Of a stretch of DNA of 27,083 nucleotides, positions 1-7,418 are shown in pieces (position 1 is the first letter of the stretch; each line of letters begins with the position of its first letter). Made by a program: the position numbers and the translations under genes. A model generated the notes under the pieces. It saw only the letters and a program-made list of their open reading frames with translations, had not been told where the DNA came from and ran no database searches. Source of the stretch: Flavobacteriaceae bacterium UBA7433 (GTDB lineage: Bacteria > Bacteroidota > Bacteroidia > Flavobacteriales > Flavobacteriaceae); NCBI GenBank assembly GCA_002477565.1, contig DLQL01000080.1, positions 23,725 through 50,807 of the forward strand, read 5' to 3'.

Positions 1-140
1 CCATTGTTTTCGATAAAATAAATGCGGAACCAATCAAAAACATAAATCTCTTCTCCGAGGGATAAGTGTGTTTTGATCCAAATTTTACTGATTTGGTCAA
101 GGGCCAAAACGGCAAAAATCAAAAGGGCTGCTCTTTTCAA
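1..140 (-). CDS. lspA: Lipoprotein signal peptidase LspA (signal peptidase II), N-terminal part, truncated by window edge
   Basis: The minus strand encodes about 46 residues of an inner-membrane aspartic peptidase that cleaves prolipoprotein signal peptides after lipidation. The visible start is MKRAALLIFAVLALDQISK, followed by WIKTHLSLGE and DWFRIYFIENNG. That is the LspA N-terminus: a first membrane helix, the DQxSK motif, and the start of the conserved NxG region. The catalytic aspartates lie beyond position 1. There is no in-frame ATG. The start is probably TTG at 138-140; another TTG at 174-176 would add 12 residues and overlap the dksA-like stop. It follows the dksA-like gene by 10 bp and is the last visible gene of the ileS operon. 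Family assignment is firm; the start codon is not. Confidence 0.85.
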   Translation of the reverse strand, partial: MKRAALLIFAVLALDQISKIWIKTHLSLGEEIYVFDWFRIYFIENN

Positions 141-150
141 TAGGGTGAAA

Positions 151-531
151 TTACGATTGTTGCTTTTTGGCTTCAATGCTCAACGTGGCATGTGGAACCA
201 GTTTGAGGCGTTCCTTTTGAATCAGTTTTCCAGAAACACGACAAACGCCATAGGTTTTGTTTTCAATGCGCAACAAAGCGTTTTTGAGGTCTCGAATGAA
301 TTTTTCTTGACGGATGGCAAGTTGGACATTGGCTTCTTTTGCCATGGTAGCTGCCCCTTCTTCAAAAGCCTTAAAGGTAGGAGAGGTATCGTCCGTTCCA
401 TTGGTGCTGTCGTTTTTATAAGCACTGTTCAAAATATCCAAATCTTCTTGTGCCCGAGTTATTTTTTTTAGAATGATTTCTTTGAATTCCTTCAAATTTT
501 CTTCTCCGTATTGGGCTTTGATGTTTTCCAT
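151..531 (-). CDS. TraR/DksA-family protein with degenerate zinc finger
   Basis: A 126-residue protein of the DksA/TraR type, whose members bind in the RNA polymerase secondary channel and modulate transcription. Residues 1-95 look helical and charged, as in the coiled coil. The C-terminal region has YGVCRVSGKLI and VPHATLSIEAK, the typical Bacteroidota form of the DksA zinc-finger segment. The canonical spacing C-x2-C-x17-C-x2-C would fall on C97, S100, S118 and A121, so only one cysteine remains and classical zinc binding is unlikely. The coiled-coil-tip DxxDxA motif of E. coli DksA is not obvious. It starts 4 bp after the ileS stop and is followed by lspA, so all three are probably co-transcribed. 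Family membership is clear; a DksA-like role is inferred. Confidence 0.88.
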   Translation of the reverse strand: MENIKAQYGEENLKEFKEIILKKITRAQEDLDILNSAYKNDSTNGTDDTSPTFKAFEEGAATMAKEANVQLAIRQEKFIRDLKNALLRIENKTYGVCRVSGKLIQKERLKLVPHATLSIEAKKQQS

Positions 532-535
532 AGGT

Positions 536-3500
536 TTACGATTTACAAATTAATAATTTCGTTTTTATAGCGTCAAATTCAACAACCACTCCCTCTTCAA
601 GGGCAGTAGAAAATTCCAAAGTGTTTGTGAGGGTTTCACTTTTGATGTAGCTTTCATTTTCCAAAACAGCTTCTTTCAAGGCTGCATCTTCTTCAAGGGA
701 TAGGTGAATGGTGTCTGTGACTTCCAAACCTGTTTCTTTTCGAATGTTTTGAATGCGATTGATCAATTCCCTTGCGATGCCTTCTTTGCGAAGCGCCTCG
801 GTGATGTGTACATCCAAGGCAACCGTCAAGCCCCCTTGATTGGTCACCAACCAGCCTTCAATATCCTGAGAAGTGATTTCTACTTCCTCTATGTTTAAAT
901 CTACAAAATTTCCATTTATTTCGACGGCTATTTTTCCATATTTTTCGAGTGTTTGGATTTCTTCTTGACCAAACTGTTGCACGGCAGCACCTACAAAGCG
1001 CATTTCCTTACCGTATTTGGGACCCAATACTTTGAAATTAGGTTTGATATTTTTAACCAATATGCCAGAAGCATCGTCGATCAGTTCAATTTCTTTGACG
1101 TTCACCTCAGAAATGATCAGGTCTTGGATGGCGGTGATGTCCTCGCGTTCTCTTTGGTCCAATACAGGAATCATCACTCGCTGCAAAGGCTGCCGTACTT
1201 TGATCATTTCTTTTTTACGCAGCGACAAGACCATAGAGGAAATTTGTTGTGCTTTTTGCATTTTTCGTTCCAAAGACGTGTCTATAAAATCTTCGTTGCA
1301 GGTAGGAAAGTCCACCAAGTGAACAGATTCTGCATGGTTTCCTTGTACAGCATTTGTCAGATCTTTGTACAAGTTGTCCATAAAGAAAGGCGCAATCGGG
1401 GCACCTAATTTGGCAACCGTCAAAAGACAGGTGTACAAACTTTGGTAGGCAGAGATTTTGTCCTGCTTGTAGTCTCCTTTCCAAAAGCGTCTTCTGCTCA
1501 AACGAACAAACCAGTTGCTCAGGTTTTCAGACACAAAATCCTGGATGGCCCTCGCCGCTTTGGTAGGTTCGTATGCTTCGTAAAAAGCATCCACATTTTT
1601 CACCAATGTGTTCAGTTCGGATAGGATCCAACGGTCAATTTCAGGTCTTTCCTCAAGGACAATATCAGTTTCTTTATAGCTAAAATTGTCCAAGTTGGCA
1701 TACAAAGAAAAGAAAGAATAGGTATTGTAAAGGGTTCCAAAGAATTTTCTCCGCACCTCGTCAATCCCATCGATGTCAAATTTCAAGTTGTCCCAAGGAT
1801 TGGCATTGGAGATCATGTACCAACGCGTAGCGTCGGGTCCGTACGTATCCATGGTTTTAAAAGGGTCGATGCCATTGCCCAAACGTTTGGACATTTTCTT
1901 GCCGTATTTGTCGAGTACCAAACCGTTGGAAACCACATTTTTATAAGCAACAGAGTCAAATACCAAGGTGCTAATTGCGTGTAGGGTATAAAACCATCCA
2001 CGCGTTTGGTCTACCCCTTCTGCAATAAAATCTGCAGGATAAAAATGCTCCTTGTCGATGAGTTCTTTGTTTTCAAAAGGATAGTGCCATTGTGCATAGG
2101 GCATGGACCCCGAATCAAACCACACATCAATCAAGTCGGCCTCGCGTTGCATTGGTTTTCCCGAAGGAGATACCAAGGTGATTTGGTCGACAATATTTTT
2201 GTGCAAATCAATTTTGGCATAGTTTTCTTCGGACATGTTTCCGACTTCAAAGTCTGCAAACACGTCTTTACTCTCCACGCCCGCTTCGATGGCTTTTTGG
2301 ATTTCCGCTTTCAATTCTTCTAGAGACCCAATGAGAATTTCTTCGGCACCGTCTTCAGTTCTCCAAATAGGCAAAGGGATTCCCCAATAGCGAGAACGAG
2401 ACAAGTTCCAATCGTTGGCATTTTTGAGCCAATTTCCAAAACGACCTTCTCCTGTCGATTTTGGCTTCCAATTGATGGTTTCGTTCAATTCGAACAGGCG
2501 GTCTCTTTTTTCCGTGACTTTTACAAACCAAGAGTCCAATGGGTAGTACAAAACGGGTTTGTCCGTACGCCAACAATGGGGGTAACTGTGTTTGTATTTT
2601 TCTACATGGAACGCTTTGTTCTCTTCTTTCAGTTGAATGGCAATTTCAACATCTACGGATCTTTCAGGGACTTCCCCTTCGTTGTAGTATTCGTTTTTTA
2701 CATATTTCCCAGCATAGGGACCTACGTGTTGGGTGAACTTCCCTTGCAAGTCCACCAGTGGTATGGGGGTTTCATTTTCGTCCAAAACCAACAAAGGCGG
2801 GACTTCTGGAGTGGCTTGTTTGGCAACAAGGGCATCGTCGGCACCAAAAGTGGGCGCCGTATGGACAATTCCGGTTCCGTCTTCAGTCGTCACAAAATCC
2901 CCAGCGATGACTCGAAAAGCATTTTCTGGATTTTGGTAAGGCAAAGCAAAGGGCAGCAATTGTTCAAATCTTGAGCCGACCAATTCAGAACCTTTGTATT
3001 TGTCAACAACGAGAAAAGGGATTTTTTTATCTCCCGCATTGTAAGCTGTTAAATCTGCCGCTGCTGCTACGGCAAAGAATTTTTTACCAAACTGTTTTCC
3101 GACCAAGGCTTCGGCGAGGATCACAACAAGGGGTTCAAAGGTATATTGGTTGAAAGTTTGGACCGCGACATAGTCAATTTTTGGACCTACTGTCAGTGCC
3201 GTGTTTGAGGGCAAAGTCCAAGGAGTTGTTGTCCATGCTAGGAAATGAACGCTTCCTTCTAATTTTTGAAGTTTTTCCGGCAAGGAATTTTTAAGGGCTT
3301 TGAACTGAGCGACAATGGTGGTGTCGGTCACATCTTGGTAAGCACCCGGTTGGTTGATTTCGTGAGAGCTCAATCCCGTTCCGGCTTTTGGAGAGTAAGG
3401 TTGAATGGTATAGCCTTTGTACAACAAATTTTTCTTGTACAATTGTGACAACAACCACCAAACCGATTCCATGTACTTGGGTTTGTAGGTCACATATGGG

Positions 3501-3943
3501 GCATCCATATCGACCCAATAACCGATGCGTTCGGTCAAGTTGTTCCAAACATCGGTATATTTCATCACGGCTTTTCGGCAAGCTTCGTTGTATGCTTCGA
3601 TAGAGATTTTGGTACCGATGTCTTCTTTGGTGATGCCCAATTCTTTTTCGACACCCAATTCGACGGGCAATCCGTGGGTATCCCAGCCCGCTTTTCGTTC
3701 TACTTTGTACCCTTTCATGGTTTTGTAGCGCGGAAAAATATCTTTGATGGTCCGCCCGATGACGTGGTGGATTCCAGGAAGTCCATTGGCAGAAGGAGGC
3801 CCCTCAAAAAACACATAAGGTTCTTTCCCATCACGCAAGCGGATACTCTTTTGGAAGATGTCATTTTCTTTCCAAAAAGTTAGTGTCTCAGCGGCGATGT
3901 TGGTCAAACTAAGCCCTTTGTGTTCTTTAAATTTTGCACTCAT
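536..3943 (-). CDS. ileS: Isoleucyl-tRNA synthetase, IleRS2-like with GXHH signature
   Basis: Class I synthetase that charges tRNA-Ile; 1135 residues, longer than the roughly 930-residue IleRS1 form. The ATP-site signature is PSANGLPGIHHVIG, with G57-I58-H59-H60 where HXGH is expected. The KMSKR loop is intact at residues 683-687. The CP1 editing domain is recognisable from WTTTPWTLPSNTA (about residue 235) and GTGIVHTAPTFGADD (about residue 357), so Val-tRNA-Ile hydrolysis should be retained. No paired cysteines suggesting the IleRS1 C-terminal zinc domain are seen; the C-terminus resembles the eukaryote-like IleRS2 type. It is the first gene of the operon with the dksA-like gene and lspA, and is divergent from the RNA methyltransferase at 4103. 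The ATG start precedes MSAKFKEHKGL, a normal N-terminus for the family. Confidence 0.97.
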   Translation of the reverse strand: MSAKFKEHKGLSLTNIAAETLTFWKENDIFQKSIRLRDGKEPYVFFEGPPSANGLPGIHHVIGRTIKDIFPRYKTMKGYKVERKAGWDTHGLPVELGVEKELGITKEDIGTKISIEAYNEACRKAVMKYTDVWNNLTERIGYWVDMDAPYVTYKPKYMESVWWLLSQLYKKNLLYKGYTIQPYSPKAGTGLSSHEINQPGAYQDVTDTTIVAQFKALKNSLPEKLQKLEGSVHFLAWTTTPWTLPSNTALTVGPKIDYVAVQTFNQYTFEPLVVILAEALVGKQFGKKFFAVAAAADLTAYNAGDKKIPFLVVDKYKGSELVGSRFEQLLPFALPYQNPENAFRVIAGDFVTTEDGTGIVHTAPTFGADDALVAKQATPEVPPLLVLDENETPIPLVDLQGKFTQHVGPYAGKYVKNEYYNEGEVPERSVDVEIAIQLKEENKAFHVEKYKHSYPHCWRTDKPVLYYPLDSWFVKVTEKRDRLFELNETINWKPKSTGEGRFGNWLKNANDWNLSRSRYWGIPLPIWRTEDGAEEILIGSLEELKAEIQKAIEAGVESKDVFADFEVGNMSEENYAKIDLHKNIVDQITLVSPSGKPMQREADLIDVWFDSGSMPYAQWHYPFENKELIDKEHFYPADFIAEGVDQTRGWFYTLHAISTLVFDSVAYKNVVSNGLVLDKYGKKMSKRLGNGIDPFKTMDTYGPDATRWYMISNANPWDNLKFDIDGIDEVRRKFFGTLYNTYSFFSLYANLDNFSYKETDIVLEERPEIDRWILSELNTLVKNVDAFYEAYEPTKAARAIQDFVSENLSNWFVRLSRRRFWKGDYKQDKISAYQSLYTCLLTVAKLGAPIAPFFMDNLYKDLTNAVQGNHAESVHLVDFPTCNEDFIDTSLERKMQKAQQISSMVLSLRKKEMIKVRQPLQRVMIPVLDQREREDITAIQDLIISEVNVKEIELIDDASGILVKNIKPNFKVLGPKYGKEMRFVGAAVQQFGQEEIQTLEKYGKIAVEINGNFVDLNIEEVEITSQDIEGWLVTNQGGLTVALDVHITEALRKEGIARELINRIQNIRKETGLEVTDTIHLSLEEDAALKEAVLENESYIKSETLTNTLEFSTALEEGVVVEFDAIKTKLLICKS

Positions 3944-3952
3944 GCTACTTGG

Positions 3953-3966
3953 GTTTCAATTGAAAC
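3953..3966. repeat. 14-bp perfect palindrome in the ileS leader
   Basis: GTTTCAATTGAAAC reads the same on both strands and lies 9 bp upstream of the ileS ATG, next to a possible -7 element at 3968-3975 (TATTTTCG on the minus strand, one mismatch to TAnnTTTG). It could be an operator overlapping the start site or a chance AT-rich palindrome. Confidence 0.5.
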
Positions 3967-4047
3967 GCGAAAATACATAAAATACTTCGAATGGAGAACC
4001 CTTTAAAGTCTAAAATTGAAGACAATAGCTCGGATAAAAAACACAAA

Positions 4048-4067
4048 CGAAACAGGGATAAGTTTCG
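4048..4067. repeat. Inverted repeat CGAAAC-N8-GTTTCG in the ileS/RNA methyltransferase intergenic region
   Basis: The two 6-bp arms are perfect inverted copies separated by 8 bp. They share the GAAAC/GTTTC half-site with the palindrome at 3953-3966. The repeat sits just upstream of the candidate -7 element of the methyltransferase gene, where a regulator could act. Function is inferred from position only. Confidence 0.45.
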
Positions 4068-4077
4068 CAAATCCTTG

Positions 4078-4085
4078 TAATTTTG
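4078..4085 (+). promoter_or_regulatory. Candidate -7 element for the RNA methyltransferase gene
   Basis: TAATTTTG fits the Bacteroidota TAnnTTTG -7 consensus and lies 17 bp before the ATG at 4103. No good -33 TTTG is visible at the usual distance, so this rests on the -7 box and position. Confidence 0.4.
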
Positions 4086-4102
4086 CGTTTTAAATCCATT
4101 CC

Positions 4103-4633
4103 ATGAGAAAACTCAAAAACAGTGAATTGCAGCGTTTGGAAGTTGCAGAATTCAAGGAGACTCCCAAAATTCCTTTGACTGTTGTTTTAGACAACATTCG
4201 AAGTTTGAACAACATCGGATCTGTATTTAGAACCAGTGACGCTTTTGTGGTAGAAAAAATATACCTCTGTGGCATTACAGCTACTCCGCCAAACAAGGAC
4301 ATTCACAAGACGGCTTTGGGCGCTACCGCGTCAGTAGAATGGGCCTACGAGGAAAGCACCTTGTCTTTGGTAGAGAGATTAAAAAACGAAGGAGTAACCG
4401 TTGTTTCGATTGAGCAGGCAGAAAACGCAACGCCACTTCAAGATTTTGAGGTTTCTTCCCAAAAGCGCTATGCCATTGTGTTGGGAAATGAAGTCAAAGG
4501 AGTTCAACAAGCCGTTGTTTCCGCTTCGGATCACTGTATTGAAATCCCACAATTTGGCACCAAGCATTCATTGAACATTTCTGTGACTGCAGGCGTTGTA
4601 TTGTGGTCTTTTTTGGAAAAGTTGAAACTTTAA
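4103..4633 (+). CDS. TrmH/SpoU-family RNA 2'-O-methyltransferase
   Basis: A 176-residue SPOUT methyltransferase that would use S-adenosylmethionine to methylate a ribose 2'-OH in tRNA or rRNA. The three SpoU motifs are present in order: motif 1 LDNIRSLNNIGSVFRTSDA (about residues 29-47), motif 2 AIVLGNEVKGV (about 125-135), and motif 3 IPQFGTKHSLNISVTAGVVL near the C-terminus, forming the trefoil-knot SAM site. The protein is short, consisting of the SPOUT core with little N-terminal RNA-binding extension, and is closer to small TrmH-like proteins than to RlmB. The target nucleotide cannot be told from sequence. It is a single gene, divergent from ileS and convergent with mgtE, whose stop lies only 6 bp away. 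Confidence 0.9.
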   Translation: MRKLKNSELQRLEVAEFKETPKIPLTVVLDNIRSLNNIGSVFRTSDAFVVEKIYLCGITATPPNKDIHKTALGATASVEWAYEESTLSLVERLKNEGVTVVSIEQAENATPLQDFEVSSQKRYAIVLGNEVKGVQQAVVSASDHCIEIPQFGTKHSLNISVTAGVVLWSFLEKLKL

Positions 4634-4639
4634 AAGAGT

Positions 4640-5989
4640 TTAAAATCCCAACATCATTTTGGCAATCCAAAAGTAAATCAGAATTCCAAAAATATCGTTG
4701 CTCGTGGTGATAAAAGGCCCTGTAGCCAAAGCAGGATCAATGCCTTTTTTGTCCAAAATGATAGGGACAAAAGTCCCGATCAAAGCAGCGATGATGATGA
4801 CGATGATCAAAGAGCTGGCAATTGCGTAGTTCACGGTCAAATCAAAACCTTGAAAGGCACCATAAGCGACCACCAAAAGGGCCAAAATCAACCCATTGAC
4901 CAAGCTCAATCCAATTTCTTTCATCAATCGGTTCCAAAGACTTCCTTTGATGTTGTTGTTGGCGAGTCCCTGAACAATGATAGCACTCGATTGCACACCG
5001 ACATTTCCAGCCATGGCTGCAATCAGTGGCGTGAAGAAAAATAAAATTTTGTGTTTTTCCAAAGCCTCTTCAAAACCGCCCATAATGTAGGCCGCTCCGA
5101 GTCCGCCAAACAAGCCCAAAACCAACCAAGGCAATCGGGCCTTTGTCAATTGCAAGATGCTGTCATCGGCCACGACATCTTCCGTAATTCCCGCTGCCAT
5201 TTGGTAATCTTTGTCGGCTTCTTCTTTGATGACATCGACCACGTCATCAATTGTTATTTGTCCGACCAAGCGATTCATTTCATCTACGACAGGCACTACA
5301 AACAAATCGTATTTCTGCATGGTTTTTGCTACTTCCTCGTCTTTTTCCTCCACAGGGATGGAGGTGATGTTTGGGTTGTAAATGTCTCTGATAGGCGTTT
5401 TTGTGGAGGTTGTCAACAAGCTTTTTAAGGAAAGGCGTCCCATCAACACATCGTTGTCGTCTACCACATAAATGGTGTGTACTTTGTCGTAATCTGCTGC
5501 TTGCTTGCGCATTTCTTTGACACAGCGGAGGTTGGACCAATTCTCATTGACCTTGATCAGTTCTTTTCCCATCAAGCCTCCCGCTGTATCTTCATCATAG
5601 CGCAACAAATCGACAATGTCTTTGGCGTGTTCTACGTCTTCTATTTGGGAGATGACTTCTTCTTTTTGTTTTTCGGAAAGTTCCCCGATGATATCGGCAG
5701 CATCGTCGGAGTTCAATTCGTCAATTTCTTTGGCGATTTCCTCAGAAGAAAGCCCCTTTAAGACTTTTTCTCGGGTATCGTCATCGAGTTCTGTGAGGAT
5801 TTCAGAAGTTTTTTCAGCGTCTAGTAGTTTGATGATGAACAGCGCGTTGTCAAAATTCAGTTCTTCTAAGATTTCAGCAACGTCGGCAGGGTGCATTTCT
5901 TCGAACAAGGCAGGCAGTTCCCGGTTGTTTCCTGCTGCGATGAGCTGCTCTAAGTTGGTGATGAATTCTTTGTTGATTTCAACTTGCAT
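4640..5989 (-). CDS. mgtE: Magnesium transporter MgtE
   Basis: A 449-residue Mg2+ channel/transporter of the inner membrane. Residues 1-130 form the acidic MgtE N domain (HPADVAEILEELN and repeated D/E-rich helices). Residues about 135-260 form two CBS domains that sense cytoplasmic Mg2+. Residues about 285-449 form five membrane helices. Pore hallmarks are visible: MAGNVGVQSSAI, and DPALATGPFITTSNDIFGIL in the last part, carrying the conserved Asp of the selectivity site. Length is normal. Its ATG at 5987-5989 overlaps the end of rsmA by 11 bp, so the two are translationally coupled or at least co-transcribed. It ends convergent with the methyltransferase gene. Confidence 0.96.
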   Translation of the reverse strand: MQVEINKEFITNLEQLIAAGNNRELPALFEEMHPADVAEILEELNFDNALFIIKLLDAEKTSEILTELDDDTREKVLKGLSSEEIAKEIDELNSDDAADIIGELSEKQKEEVISQIEDVEHAKDIVDLLRYDEDTAGGLMGKELIKVNENWSNLRCVKEMRKQAADYDKVHTIYVVDDNDVLMGRLSLKSLLTTSTKTPIRDIYNPNITSIPVEEKDEEVAKTMQKYDLFVVPVVDEMNRLVGQITIDDVVDVIKEEADKDYQMAAGITEDVVADDSILQLTKARLPWLVLGLFGGLGAAYIMGGFEEALEKHKILFFFTPLIAAMAGNVGVQSSAIIVQGLANNNIKGSLWNRLMKEIGLSLVNGLILALLVVAYGAFQGFDLTVNYAIASSLIIVIIIAALIGTFVPIILDKKGIDPALATGPFITTSNDIFGILIYFWIAKMMLGF

Positions 5990-6755
5990 CTTGCGCGATT
6001 AATGAGGTTAGTTCAACGAATGCTGCTACTGACAATTGTTCAGGACGCTTCGCAAAGATAGCATCTTCTCTCAATTTATCCGAAAGATTCATGGATTTTA
6101 AACTGCTTCTCAGCATTTTTCGACGTTGGTTGAAAGCTGTTTTGACCACTCTGTAAAACAATTTTTCATCTACAGGGAGTTCGTAATTTTCTTTGCGAAG
6201 CATTCGAATCACACCAGAATCAACTTTGGGAGGTGGATCAAAAACAGTGGGAGGAACCGTAAATAGGTATTCCACTTCATAAAAGGCTTGGGCGAGTACC
6301 GAAAGGATGCCGTATTTTTTGCTGCCTTCTTTTTCGGCAATGCGTTCGGCCACTTCTTTTTGAAACATCCCTGAAAACTCTGGAATCTGCGCCCTGTTTT
6401 CCAAGGTTTTAAAAACAATTTGTGTGGAAATGTTGTAAGGGAAATTTCCTATGATGGCAATAGAAGTTTCTTGAAAGAGTTCCTTTAGGTCGATTTTTAA
6501 AAAATCTTTGGAGTGGATTCTCGGAGCGAGATTTAGGTAGGTGTTTTGGAGGTACTCTACGGATTCCGTGTCAATTTCGATCACGTGAGTGGTGTAGCTT
6601 TTTTGCAAGAGGTACTTGGTCAAAACACCCATTCCTGGGCCAATCTCTAAGACGTTTTGATAATTCTTTTCTGTCAGGCTATCCGCAATTTCTTTTGCGA
6701 TTTGTTCGTCTTTCAAAAAGTGTTGGCCGAGGTGTTTTTTTGCTCTTACGCGCAT
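5979..6755 (-). CDS. rsmA: 16S rRNA (A1518/A1519-N6)-dimethyltransferase RsmA/KsgA
   Basis: A 258-residue Rossmann-fold enzyme that dimethylates two adjacent adenines in the 3' terminal helix of 16S rRNA late in 30S assembly. Visible features are the N-terminal KKHLGQHFL, SAM motif I LEIGPGMGVLTKYL, motif IV NFPYNIS (NxPY catalytic loop), and the C-terminal FNQRRKMLRSSLK typical of KsgA. The start is taken as the ATG at 6753-6755, giving MRVRAKKHLGQ; a TTG one codon upstream is also in frame. It lies between the DUF4286 gene (49 bp upstream) and mgtE (11-bp overlap). Mutants of this family usually show kasugamycin resistance (family knowledge). Confidence 0.96.
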   Translation of the reverse strand: MRVRAKKHLGQHFLKDEQIAKEIADSLTEKNYQNVLEIGPGMGVLTKYLLQKSYTTHVIEIDTESVEYLQNTYLNLAPRIHSKDFLKIDLKELFQETSIAIIGNFPYNISTQIVFKTLENRAQIPEFSGMFQKEVAERIAEKEGSKKYGILSVLAQAFYEVEYLFTVPPTVFDPPPKVDSGVIRMLRKENYELPVDEKLFYRVVKTAFNQRRKMLRSSLKSMNLSDKLREDAIFAKRPEQLSVAAFVELTSLIAQDAS

Positions 6756-6804
6756 CAAAATGGAATTGGAAGGTGAAATTTTTTAAGTCGGTTTTTATTT
6801 GTCC

Positions 6805-7131
6805 TTAGTTTTTTGAGGCGAATTGCTTGTCGATCAGTTGCATTTCCGTTTCAAAATAGACAAATTGACCGGCAAATTTTGCATTGGTTTTGTTTTTCAT
6901 AAGTACTGCATCTGTTCTGTGAAAGTCTTCGAGAATGTCTCTATTTTCGACCGTGTATTGTACGCTGTAGGTCATGCCTCCCATGTCTTCTTCGACCAGT
7001 ACTTTGCACATCTTGGCGGACAGAAACTTTCCGGTGTCGAGCATTTCGGGGATGTGCGTGTTTTGCATCCATGCCAGCCACTCTTTTTCAGCGTTTTCTT
7101 GAATGTTAGTGGTGATGTTGTATACGTACAT
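6805..7131 (-). CDS. DUF4286 family protein
   Basis: A 108-residue soluble protein beginning MYVYNITTNIQENAEKEW, with WLAWMQNTHIPEML and TYSVQYTVENRDIL further on. I recognise this as the Bacteroidota DUF4286 family, whose compact alpha/beta shape recalls dimeric ferredoxin-like proteins. No catalytic motif, signal peptide or membrane segment is visible. It is the first gene of the cluster DUF4286 - rsmA - mgtE and has a candidate promoter at 7163-7170, 31 bp upstream of its ATG. Function is unknown; I base the family call on memory of the sequence style, not on a search. Confidence 0.8.
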   Translation of the reverse strand: MYVYNITTNIQENAEKEWLAWMQNTHIPEMLDTGKFLSAKMCKVLVEEDMGGMTYSVQYTVENRDILEDFHRTDAVLMKNKTNAKFAGQFVYFETEMQLIDKQFASKN

Positions 7132-7418
7132 CTGTCAGGGGGTTTTGATTGGTTGCTCCCATCAAAGATAGGAAGAATCGACGGGATATAAAATTGTTCT
7201 TTTTGAGGACTCTGGCTTCTTTTAGAATGCGTTCGTTGTCGGCATGAAAACACGGACATGGAAGACAAAAAAGGGGGCAGTAATTTCGTGAGAGACGAAC
7301 CGTTCGACAGGTTGTTTGTCAAAGAAACGAGGTCAATTGGATCCCAGTTTTGCAAGCACTTTTGAGTTCTTCGTATCGTGTGCTTTCCAAAAAAGGGTAG
7401 GGAGATTCAAAAATCACA
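7132..7418. other. 287-bp gap between serS and the DUF4286 gene, with promoter and possible gene remnant
   Basis: No intact gene is visible. On the minus strand a 32-codon ORF starts with GTG at 7415-7417, one base after the serS stop, and ends at 7319. It reads MIFESPYPFLESTRYEELKS at its start. A second frame (7332 down to 7222) then reads PRFFDKQPVERFVSHEITA. The first frame reopens and carries ERILKEARVLKKNNF near 7234-7195. Read together these resemble one protein broken by two compensating shifts, but I do not recognise the family. The 3' part also contains the promoter of the DUF4286 gene. Decayed gene and chance open frames are both possible. Confidence 0.35.
7163..7170 (-). promoter_or_regulatory. 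Candidate -7 element for the DUF4286-rsmA-mgtE operon
   Basis: On the minus strand TATCTTTG matches TAnnTTTG exactly and lies 31 bp upstream of the DUF4286 ATG. The -33 region is only T-rich, without a clear TTTG. Confidence 0.5.

Noticed and set aside
4629..4644. TTTAAA-AGAG-TTTAAA repeat between the methyltransferase gene and mgtE
   Set aside because: Pure A/T arms of 6 bp that include both stop codon areas, too weak for a terminator and expected by chance in this AT-rich sequence.
6972..7355. A 127-codon minus-strand ORF across the serS-DUF4286 gap
   Set aside because: It runs out of frame through most of the DUF4286 gene and its sequence is low-complexity Ser/Pro/Lys of shadow type.
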